Shown: one piece after another, positions 1-7,100 of the stretch | How the letters are laid out: the number at the start of each line of letters is the position of its first letter | How positions within the stretch are numbered: the stretch's first letter is position 1 | From: Stutzerimonas decontaminans | Lineage (GTDB): Bacteria; Pseudomonadota; Gammaproteobacteria; Pseudomonadales; Pseudomonadaceae | NCBI RefSeq assembly: GCF_000661915.1 | Contig: NZ_CP007509.1 | Location: 4,539,501 to 4,603,500, forward strand | Length of the DNA stretch: 64,000 nucleotides | Direction of reading: 5' to 3' | Notes under the pieces: generated by a model | Databases searched by the model: none | What the model saw: only the letters and a program-made list of their open reading frames with translations | What the model was told of the DNA's origin: nothing | Program-made: the position numbers and the translations under genes

Positions 1-540
1 ATCCGCCTCGACCTGCGGCCGCTTCATCACGTCTACACAGAGGAAGGTCGGCAGACCCTGCAGGCCGAGAAACTCGTTGGCCTTGTGGAACGGCAGGTAG
101 ACCGCATCCACGCCCTTGCCGGCGAAGAAATCACTGGGATCGTCAAAGGCCTGCTGTGGCGCGTTCCAGGTCGCGGAAATCATGTAGCGCTTGCCCTGCA
201 ACAGACCGCCGCTGCCGTATTTCTGCGAGGCGTCGGAGCGGGTGCGGCCGTCGTTGGCGTAGAGGCTGCCGTGGCCGGCGGTGAACACCTCGTCGAGGTA
301 CTTCTTCACCGTCCAGGGTGCGCCCATCCACCAGCCGGGCATCTGATAGATCAGCGCATCGGCCCAGAGGATTTTCTCCACCTCCTGCTGCACGTCGTAG
401 CCAGCATCGATCTCGGTGGTACGGACCTCGAAGCCGGCCGCCGTCAAAGTTTCGTTGGCTGCCTGATGCAGCGTGGCGTTGTACTGGCCGGCCGAGTGGG
501 CGAAGGCCTTGCCGCCGTTGAGTAGCAGAATCTTCTTCAT
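1..540 (-). CDS. mdaB: NAD(P)H:quinone oxidoreductase MdaB, 3' end outside window
   Basis: Flavodoxin-fold FMN enzyme that reduces quinones by two electrons with NAD(P)H, limiting redox cycling in the cytosol. The reverse strand reads from ATG at 540 to the window edge, giving 180 residues without a stop. The start LLLNGGKAFAHS is the MdaB/KefF-type nucleotide-binding loop, and YQMPGWWMGAPW in the middle is a strong family signature. The family is about 190-200 residues, so only a short C-terminal piece is missing. It stands alone here, with 120 bp to the next gene on the same strand. Family assignment is firm; substrate is inferred. Confidence 0.85.
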   Translation of the reverse strand, partial: MKKILLLNGGKAFAHSAGQYNATLHQAANETLTAAGFEVRTTEIDAGYDVQQEVEKILWADALIYQMPGWWMGAPWTVKKYLDEVFTAGHGSLYANDGRTRSDASQKYGSGGLLQGKRYMISATWNAPQQAFDDPSDFFAGKGVDAVYLPFHKANEFLGLQGLPTFLCVDVMKRPQVEAD

Positions 541-660
541 GGGAATGCCTCAGCAACAGAATGGCGCGCAGCTTAGCCACCCCTGCGCACCGCTCCCAGA
601 CCGTAACGGGCAAATGATCTTTGCGCTGCAGTCACGAATCCGCCGCTGATTGGCTTCGAG

Positions 661-1650
661 TCAGCTCGCTTTTGCGACCGCTGTTGTTTCTGGTCGCGAC
701 GCATAGCGCTGCGCCAGTACCGCGCAGACCATCAGCTGAATCTGGTGGAACAGCATCAACGGCAGGATCAGCGTGCCCAGCGCACCGCCGGCGAACAGCA
801 CCTGCGCCATGGGGATGCCGGTGGCCAGGCTCTTCTTCGAGCCGGCGAAGAGAATGGTGATGCGGTCCTCCAGGTCGAAGCCCAGCCAGCGCGCCGCCAG
901 CCAGGTGATCAGCAGGGCCAACGCGAGTAGCAGACAGCAGGCCAGCACCAGCCCCAGCAGCTGCGGCAGCGGCACCTGCTGCCAGATGCCCTCGACCACC
1001 GCATGGCTGAACGCGGTGTAGACCACCAGCAGGATAGAGCTCTGGTCGACGTTCTTTAGCCAGCCCTTGTTGCGCGCCACCCAGTCGCCAATCCAGCGCC
1101 GCGCGATCTGTCCGGCGATGAACGGCAGCAGCAGCTGCACGACGATCTTGCCGATAGCATCCAGCGTCGAGCCGCCTTCGCCCTGCGCGCCCATCAGCAG
1201 CAGTACCAGCAGCGGCGTGAGGAAGATGCCGATCAGGCTGGAAGCCGCCGCGCTGCATACCGCCGCCGGGATATTGCCGCGCGCCAGGGAGGTGAAGGCG
1301 ATGGCCGACTGCACCGTGGCCGGCAGGGCGCAGAGATAGAGGATCCCGAGATACAGCTCCGGCCCGATCATCGGCGTCAGCACCGGACGCAACGCCAGGC
1401 CGAGCAGCGGGAACAGCACGAAGGTGCAGCTGAATACAAGCAGATGCAGGCGCCAATGGCCCATGCCGGCGAGGATCGCAGTGCCGGACAGCTTGGCGCC
1501 GTGCATGAAGAACAGCAGGCCGATGGCCAGGTTGGTGATCCACTCGAACACCACCACGCCCTGCCCGCGCGCCGGCAGCAGCGTGGCAATGGCCACCGCG
1601 CCGAGCAGGGCGAGGGTGAAATTGTCCGGTAGCAGGCGGGGTCTGGCCAT
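661..1650 (-). CDS. Bile acid:sodium symporter family (SBF-like) membrane protein
   Basis: A 329-residue, strongly hydrophobic protein of the BASS/SBF-like superfamily (YfeH type), probably about ten transmembrane helices in the inner membrane. It begins MARPRLLPDNFTLALLGA. Conserved-looking segments include GLLFFMHGAKLSG near residue 43, ALPATVQSAIAFTSLARGN near 110 and GSKKSLATG near 270, all usual in this group. The bacterial substrate is unknown; organic anion uptake with sodium is the family expectation. It is divergent from an AraC regulator 88 bp away, which may control it. Confidence 0.8.
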   Translation of the reverse strand: MARPRLLPDNFTLALLGAVAIATLLPARGQGVVVFEWITNLAIGLLFFMHGAKLSGTAILAGMGHWRLHLLVFSCTFVLFPLLGLALRPVLTPMIGPELYLGILYLCALPATVQSAIAFTSLARGNIPAAVCSAAASSLIGIFLTPLLVLLLMGAQGEGGSTLDAIGKIVVQLLLPFIAGQIARRWIGDWVARNKGWLKNVDQSSILLVVYTAFSHAVVEGIWQQVPLPQLLGLVLACCLLLALALLITWLAARWLGFDLEDRITILFAGSKKSLATGIPMAQVLFAGGALGTLILPLMLFHQIQLMVCAVLAQRYASRPETTAVAKAS

Positions 1651-1738
1651 GGGCGCTCCTGATGCGTGTGGCTTGCAGCGAATGGCTCAGGAGTCTACTG
1701 TCGGCGCGAACATCCGACTAACGCTATCAGCCACACAA

Positions 1739-2539
1739 ATGTCGAGAAAAGGACAGGCCAGCCTCGCCCAACGCAGCATTCCGGTCATGGATGCGCTGCC
1801 CCGACCGCTGTTCGCCCGCAGCGAATCCCTCGCCGAACGGACCATCACACCCCGCCACAGCCACCCCTGGGCGCAGCTGTCCTACGCCATCAGCGGCGTG
1901 TTGCGCGTGCATACCGAGCGCGGGCGCTTCCTCGCTCCGCCGCAGCGCGCCATCCTGATTCCGCCGGGCCTGCTGCACGAGGTGATCAGCTCGCCGCAGA
2001 CCGAGATGCGCAGCCTGTACATCGACCAGCGCGCCGTGGCCTGGGCGCCCGAGCATTGCCAGGTGCTCGCAGTCAGCCCACTGCTGCGCGAGCTGATCCG
2101 CGCCTTTGGCGCGCTGCCGGCGGAGTATGACGAGCAAGGTGCCGAAGGCCGCCTGGCAGCGGTGCTGCTGGACCAGCTGCGGGCGGCGCCGGCAATTGGC
2201 TATTCCCTGCCCTGGCCCGGGGATGCCCGGCTTCGTCAGCTGTGCGAAGCGCTCTATGAGCAACCCGATCTTCCGCTCAGCCTTAAGCAATGGAGTGAGC
2301 GCCTGCAGGTCTCGGAGAAAACGCTGACGCGCCAGTACCAGCGTGACACCGGCCTCAGCTTCCGCGCCTGGCGCCAGCGCCTGCGCCTGCTCAGCGCGCT
2401 CCCTCTGCTGGAGCAGGGCCAGCCGGTAACCGACGTCGCGCTGGCCTGCGGCTACGAATCCACCTCGGCGTTCATCGCGGCCTTCGGCCAACAGTTCGGC
2501 ACCACACCGGGCGCTCTGGCGCGCACACCGGGCCGATAG
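1739..2539 (+). CDS. AraC-family transcriptional regulator
   Basis: A 266-residue one-component regulator with an N-terminal cupin-like sensing domain (HSHPWAQLSYAISG near residue 40; IPPGLLHEV near 82) and a C-terminal double helix-turn-helix from about residue 165 (LKQWSERLQVSEKTLTRQY, then VTDVALACGYESTSAFIAAF). The open frame extends upstream to 1424 but overlaps the divergent symporter gene, so ATG 1739 is chosen; ATG 1787 is possible. The inducer is unknown. Control of the adjacent divergent symporter is an inference from layout. Confidence 0.8.
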   Translation: MSRKGQASLAQRSIPVMDALPRPLFARSESLAERTITPRHSHPWAQLSYAISGVLRVHTERGRFLAPPQRAILIPPGLLHEVISSPQTEMRSLYIDQRAVAWAPEHCQVLAVSPLLRELIRAFGALPAEYDEQGAEGRLAAVLLDQLRAAPAIGYSLPWPGDARLRQLCEALYEQPDLPLSLKQWSERLQVSEKTLTRQYQRDTGLSFRAWRQRLRLLSALPLLEQGQPVTDVALACGYESTSAFIAAFGQQFGTTPGALARTPGR

Positions 2540-2703
2540 GAACAGCAGCCAAAACAGTTGGCGCATTCGCGACCAATACAGTTTCATCCATTCTGGAACT
2601 GCACCGGCACAATCGAGAATCCCTGTGGCTGTTGCACTTGGCTGACGCGCGCGATCCTGTACTCCCATAACCCGTACCCGGTCACACCGGGAAGGAGCGC
2701 GGC

Positions 2704-2904
2704 ATGGACCGCACGCTGTCTCGTCCGTACGTCGCCACCCGCGCCCGCCGCAACTGGCTACAGCTGCTGCAAGTGTTGCAGCGCTGGCAGCGCAACTACC
2801 GTACCCGGCAGCAACTGGCGCAACTTGACGACCGCCAGCTGGCGGATGTCGGCATCAGCCATAGCGACCGCGCGGCGGAACTGGACAAGCCGTTCTGGCG
2901 CTGA
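2704..2904 (+). CDS. DUF1127 small basic protein
   Basis: A 66-residue, arginine- and glutamine-rich protein ending RAAELDKPFWR. The stretch LQRWQRNYRTRQQLAQLDD followed by RQLADVGISHSDRAAEL is the DUF1127 (YjiS-like) signature. Proteins of this family are small, probably nucleic-acid-binding regulators linked to stress or phosphate/carbon metabolism in alphaproteobacteria; the role here is unknown. A GGAAGGAGCG ribosome site lies just before ATG 2704. Confidence 0.75.
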   Translation: MDRTLSRPYVATRARRNWLQLLQVLQRWQRNYRTRQQLAQLDDRQLADVGISHSDRAAELDKPFWR

Positions 2905-3015
2905 GGCGTCCTTCCGCGCCTACTCATTCGAGCCTATGCTGCGTGCTGCAAGGCCGCAGCATCGGGAACGACGCACCCATGGCGCGGTCTAGAGCCTCAT
3001 CACTGGAGATCTGCC

Positions 3016-3333
3016 ATGTCCCGAATCCTGCTCCCCTTCTTCGCTGCCGGCCTGCTGCTGAGCGGCGCTGCCTCGGCAGCCAGTTTCACCGCCACCACCG
3101 ACATGGTGGTCGGCGGCCTGATCAATACCGTGGATGCCACCTCGGACCTCACCTCGTCCCTGCGCGACGACAAGCTGGTGCTCGACGCCCGTGACGATGC
3201 CGCGCGCTTCGTTGCCAGCCGTGGTGATCTGCGCGGCGCCCATCTCGAGGCGGCGCTGCAGCACATTCGCAGCCAGCAACCACAATTGCAGGCCAGCGAC
3301 CTGCAGCTGGCCGAGGCGATACTCGCCCTTTGA
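3016..3333 (+). CDS. DUF2388 secreted protein, copy 1
   Basis: A 105-residue protein with a Sec signal peptide (MSRILLPFFAAGLLLSGA, cleavage probably after SAASA) and a DUF2388 domain: SDLTSSLRDDKLVLDARDD, then FVASRGDLRGAHLEAAL and a C-terminal DLQLAEAILAL. It is probably periplasmic. It is the first of three tandem paralogues followed by a DUF4105 gene. DUF2388 proteins are essentially restricted to pseudomonads and have no assigned function. Confidence 0.8.
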   Translation: MSRILLPFFAAGLLLSGAASAASFTATTDMVVGGLINTVDATSDLTSSLRDDKLVLDARDDAARFVASRGDLRGAHLEAALQHIRSQQPQLQASDLQLAEAILAL

Positions 3334-3441
3334 TGAGCCTGGCAGCGGACGCTGCCGAAACCTGCGGATGCAACCGGGCACTGGCTCTGCAGCAGGTGTT
3401 TCGCTAGCCTTGGCGCCGTTTTACTCGGCAACAGGGTTCAC

Positions 3442-3738
3442 ATGCGTTCGTTTTCCATCGCCATTCTGCTTATCGCTTTCACCGCCGGCTCAGCGTACGC
3501 CCTCGATGTCACCACCGCAGGCGTCGTGCAGACCAGCTACGTCAGCAGCCAACTGACCAGCGCCCCCTTCGACAACAAGCTGATCGCCGAGGCCCGCGAC
3601 GACGCGGCCGGCTTCGTCGCCAGCGAAGGCCAGCTCGCAGCGGCTCGCCTGCAGGCGGCCATGGCGCGGCTGCGCCAGGAACACCCGGAGCTCGCCGCCA
3701 GCGACCTGGAACTGGCCGAAGCGATCCTCGTCCAATAA
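3442..3738 (+). CDS. DUF2388 secreted protein, copy 2
   Basis: A 98-residue paralogue of its neighbours with signal peptide MRSFSIAILLIAFTAGSAYA and the same domain logic: SSQLTSAPFDNKLIAEARDD, FVASEGQLAAARLQAAM, DLELAEAILVQ. The mature domain is slightly shorter at its N-terminus than in copies 1 and 3. It is separated from copy 1 by 108 bp and from copy 3 by 42 bp, so copies 2 and 3 and the DUF4105 gene are probably one transcript. Function unknown. Confidence 0.8.
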   Translation: MRSFSIAILLIAFTAGSAYALDVTTAGVVQTSYVSSQLTSAPFDNKLIAEARDDAAGFVASEGQLAAARLQAAMARLRQEHPELAASDLELAEAILVQ

Positions 3739-3780
3739 TCGCACCGGCTGCCGGTGCCCCGACCCGTGAGAAATTCATCC

Positions 3781-4101
3781 ATGCACAAGCTTTTGCTCGC
3801 CGCCCCGCTGGCGCTGGCCATTGCCGCGGGCACAGCCCAGGCGCAGACCCTCGTCGCCACCAGCAACATCGTGGTACGCGCGCTGGACCGCAGCATCAAC
3901 TTCACCTCCGATGTCACCAGCCGCATCAGTGACATGAAGGTCGTCGTCGAAGCGCGTGAAGACGCCGCCAGCTTCGTCGCCAGCGCTGGCGAAATCCGCG
4001 GTGCCCATCTGGAGGCCGCGATCGGCACCCTGCGCAGCGAATTCCCCGCAGCGCGCAATGCCAGCGACCTGCAACTGGCCGAAGCCATCCTCGCCCTGTG
4101 A
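3781..4101 (+). CDS. DUF2388 secreted protein, copy 3
   Basis: A 106-residue paralogue with signal peptide MHKLLLAAPLALAIAAGTAQA and domain motifs INFTSDVTSRISDMKVVVEA, FVASAGEIRGAHLEAAI and DLQLAEAILAL. ATG 3781 is chosen over an upstream in-frame ATG at 3754 because it begins directly with the signal peptide. Its stop overlaps the GTG start of the following DUF4105 gene, a sign of translational coupling, so the two products probably act together in the envelope. Function unknown. Confidence 0.8.
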   Translation: MHKLLLAAPLALAIAAGTAQAQTLVATSNIVVRALDRSINFTSDVTSRISDMKVVVEAREDAASFVASAGEIRGAHLEAAIGTLRSEFPAARNASDLQLAEAILAL

Positions 4102-6053
4102 CCCGCCTCGGTGCGTGGCTGCTGGCGAGCTGCCTGAGCCTGGCCAGCATCGCGGCTCATGCCGAGCTGCGCCTGGTTCTCGACTCACGCACGCTGAACG
4201 CCGAGCAACGCGCCGCCAGCCAGGCGCTGCTGGACGAAGCCATGGCCGCCCTGCCCCCGCGCCTGGTGCAGAGTCTCGATCGCGAGGTGCGCGTGCAATG
4301 GCGCGACAACCTGCCGGACCAGGCCTATGGCCGCGCCGGCGGCAAGCGCCTGGAGCTCAACCGCCGCCTGCTGCCGGCGCTTACCGACGGCAGCGCTGCC
4401 GAGCAGAAGACCAATCGCCCCCACGGGACGGTGCGCCGCGAGCTGCTCGCCACCGTCATTCACGAAGTGGCGCATCTCTATGACCGCGCGCGCCTGTGGT
4501 CGCCCAGTCAGCACCTGCTGCAGGGCCAGTGCCGTCAGCGCGCCAGCCACCTCGGGCAGGTCGGCCTGCCGGATCACTGCCGGGGACAGATCGACCGCCG
4601 CTTCACCCTCAGCGATGAGCCGCGCCTGCTCGATCTGGCCGGCTGGCCGCAACGGGTCGGCAAGCGCGGCCTGCGCGAACAGGACAACGCCCACCTTGCA
4701 CGCAGCCCAGATCCGTACGAGCTGACCAGCCCGCTGGAATTCGTCGCGGTGAACCTCGAGTACTTCCTGCTCGACCCCAGCTACGCCTGCCGGCGCCCGT
4801 CCCTGCACCGCTACTTCAGCGAACACTTCGGCTGGGCACCGGATACCGCTGCCGATTGCACCGAGGACTACCCATTCCTGAATGCTGGTCGCGAGTTCGG
4901 CCGCACGCCACTGCTGAGCCTCGATCCGTCGCGCGTCTACGAGGTCGACTACCTGTTCGCCGAAGCAAACGATGCCTGGGTCAGCCGCTGGGGCCACAGC
5001 ATGCTGCGCCTGGTGATCTGCGCCCCCGGACGCGAACCCGGTCCCGATTGCCGGCTGGATCTGGATCACCACCTGGTATTGTCTTTCCGCGCCTTCGTCG
5101 ACGATGTGCAGCTGTCGAGTTGGGACGGCCTCACCGGCGTCTATCCCTCTCGCCTGTTCATCCTGCCGTTGGGCCAGGTGATCGACGAATACACCAAGGT
5201 GGAGCTGCGCGGGCTGGCTTCGGTGCCGCTGAAACTGCAGCGCGAGGAGATTCGCGCACTGGTCGAGCGCAGTGCCGAACTGCACTGGAGCTACGACGGC
5301 GACTACTATTTCCTGTCCAACAACTGCGCGGTGGAAACCCTGAAACTGCTGCGCAGCGGCACGGCGCGCAGCGATCTGGTCGCACTGGACAGCATCATGC
5401 CCAACGGGCTGCTGGAAGTGCTGATCCACCGCGGCCTGGCCGACGCCAGCGTGCTCGACGATCCCCGCGAGGCGCTGCGCCTGGGCTACCACTTCGACTC
5501 CTACCGCGACCGCTACCAGGCCATGTTCGCCGTGCTCAAGGAACGCCTGGGTCTGCCGCAGGAAAGCGTGGAACAGTGGCTGGAACTCGACGCCGTCGAG
5601 CGCCAGCCATGGATCGACCACGCCGACCTGCGCGCCTCTGCCGCCCTGCTGCTAGTCGAACAGGCCGCGCTGCGCCGCCAGCTACTCCTCGCCCAGGACG
5701 AACTGAAGAACCGCTACCTCGGCGGCCGCGGTCGGGATGCCACGTTGAACAAAGCCGACGGCGCCCTGCAGGAAATCCTCGCCAACAGCGGCTACCTCAG
5801 CCGCCCCGCCGAACTGCTCGACGGCCAAGGCTACGGCCTGCCACAGCCCAGCGAATGGACCCGCCTGGAACGCGAAAGCGAACAACGCCAGCTGCGCCTG
5901 AATCAACTGAGCGAAGAGCTGGACCAGGAAGTGCGCGTGCTGCTGGGGGACGAGCGGCGGGAGGAGCTCGAAGCGATCGAAGTGAACCTGGCGCAGATCG
6001 GCGAGCATCTGCGTGGACTGCATAAGGCTGGGGGTGGGTTGGAGTTGCCGTGA
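4098..6053 (+). CDS. DUF4105 family exported protein with HExxH motif
   Basis: A 651-residue exported protein starting at GTG 4098, inside the stop of the upstream DUF2388 gene. The signal peptide is LGAWLLASCLSLASIAAHA. Residues about 118-130 (ATVIHEVAHLYD) contain HEVAH, the zincin HExxH pattern, inside a long N-terminal domain. A DUF4105 domain follows (VSRWGHSMLRLVICAP near 297; YYFLSNNCAVETLKLL near 400), a fold related to NlpC/P60-like cysteine hydrolases with candidate His and Asn-Cys residues. The C-terminus is helical. No substrate is known; a periplasmic or outer-membrane hydrolase is the reasonable inference. Confidence 0.75.
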   Translation: MTRLGAWLLASCLSLASIAAHAELRLVLDSRTLNAEQRAASQALLDEAMAALPPRLVQSLDREVRVQWRDNLPDQAYGRAGGKRLELNRRLLPALTDGSAAEQKTNRPHGTVRRELLATVIHEVAHLYDRARLWSPSQHLLQGQCRQRASHLGQVGLPDHCRGQIDRRFTLSDEPRLLDLAGWPQRVGKRGLREQDNAHLARSPDPYELTSPLEFVAVNLEYFLLDPSYACRRPSLHRYFSEHFGWAPDTAADCTEDYPFLNAGREFGRTPLLSLDPSRVYEVDYLFAEANDAWVSRWGHSMLRLVICAPGREPGPDCRLDLDHHLVLSFRAFVDDVQLSSWDGLTGVYPSRLFILPLGQVIDEYTKVELRGLASVPLKLQREEIRALVERSAELHWSYDGDYYFLSNNCAVETLKLLRSGTARSDLVALDSIMPNGLLEVLIHRGLADASVLDDPREALRLGYHFDSYRDRYQAMFAVLKERLGLPQESVEQWLELDAVERQPWIDHADLRASAALLLVEQAALRRQLLLAQDELKNRYLGGRGRDATLNKADGALQEILANSGYLSRPAELLDGQGYGLPQPSEWTRLERESEQRQLRLNQLSEELDQEVRVLLGDERREELEAIEVNLAQIGEHLRGLHKAGGGLELP

Positions 6054-6143
6054 CAAGTTACGTTTCGGTAGTAATCCGATTAGCCAAATAACTCAATTGC
6101 AGTAATCGGACACCTACCTCTTGCGTCGGGTACGAGGGTTGAC

Positions 6144-7100
6144 TCACACGTCCAATCCCCGCTCTCGCTCCAGGTCGAGCAAACGTGTAGTCGGGCCATT
6201 GGGTTGCAGACGTTCGGTGACGATCTGTGGCCAGCGGTTACGGGAACGCCGCTTGGCAATGTTGTATGTGAACTCCTGCAACCAGTTCATCGGAAAGAAG
6301 AGCAAGTGTCCCAAGTAAAGTACCGCATCCGTCCATTCCAAGTAGTTCTTGCCCTCGTTGGCTTCTTTTTTCTCGGCAATCCTTTGCCGCCGGTAGGCAA
6401 GAAACCCGGTGGGGTTGGTATGGGCAGAAAGCATTTTCTTGACGTAGGCGTCGGACGCGCTGTGCTGGCCGTCTTCATCGAACCAAGGACCATTGTCCAT
6501 ATAGGCACGTAGCCATTCCCAAAAACCCTTCTGCATTTGAAGAGTTTTACCCATTGGTAAACCGAGGCTTACCAGCAAGGCAGTATCGGGCTCACCGAGG
6601 CGGCGTACGAGGATTTCCAGTGAGGCATTTCGCATACCCCCGGTATGTGGACCAACCATAACGAACTCGCCTGCCAGCGCCTGTATACTGTCCCAGGGGC
6701 TGTGGTACAGCTTGCCGTTGTGATCGAAATAGACTTCTCGGGTGCGGCGGTTGAAGAGTATCGGTAAGGGGAGTGGACGGCGGGTTTCCCATAAGAAGAC
6801 TGGTAGGACAATACTGATGGTCAATAAGAGTGTAAAAAGTGCATCACTAATATCTCCCTGTAATGCGAATACCAAGGAGAACATAATCATCACTAATCCG
6901 CCGGTTCCTCCTACTGCCCCGGTGAGCATTCCTCGATCAGTATCCCCGCCGGGCTTCAGTGCTAGGTAATGCTCGGTATGTTCATCGGTAACGAACATCT
7001 CCCAAGGCTTTTCACCAGTGGGTTCATTGGCGCGCAACAGCAAATTCGGGGCCTGCCCGAAGCGATTACGGGCTTGCTGGATTAGGTCACTTACAGCCAT
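6144..7100 (-). CDS. DUF6708 membrane protein, putative immunity or partner of the VasX-like effector
   Basis: A 318-residue protein with two predicted transmembrane helices (about residues 58-81, GGTGGLVMIMFSLVFALQ, and 85-107, LFTLLLTISIVLPVFLW), then a soluble region with NRRTREVYFDHNGK and SPWDSIQALAGEF, the DUF6708 pattern. It starts 10 bp inside the end of the VasX-like gene, so the two are translationally coupled. Immunity to VasX-type pore formers is given by inner-membrane proteins, so immunity is plausible but unproved. The gene is visibly less GC-rich than its surroundings. Confidence 0.7.
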   Translation of the reverse strand: MAVSDLIQQARNRFGQAPNLLLRANEPTGEKPWEMFVTDEHTEHYLALKPGGDTDRGMLTGAVGGTGGLVMIMFSLVFALQGDISDALFTLLLTISIVLPVFLWETRRPLPLPILFNRRTREVYFDHNGKLYHSPWDSIQALAGEFVMVGPHTGGMRNASLEILVRRLGEPDTALLVSLGLPMGKTLQMQKGFWEWLRAYMDNGPWFDEDGQHSASDAYVKKMLSAHTNPTGFLAYRRQRIAEKKEANEGKNYLEWTDAVLYLGHLLFFPMNWLQEFTYNIAKRRSRNRWPQIVTERLQPNGPTTRLLDLERERGLDV

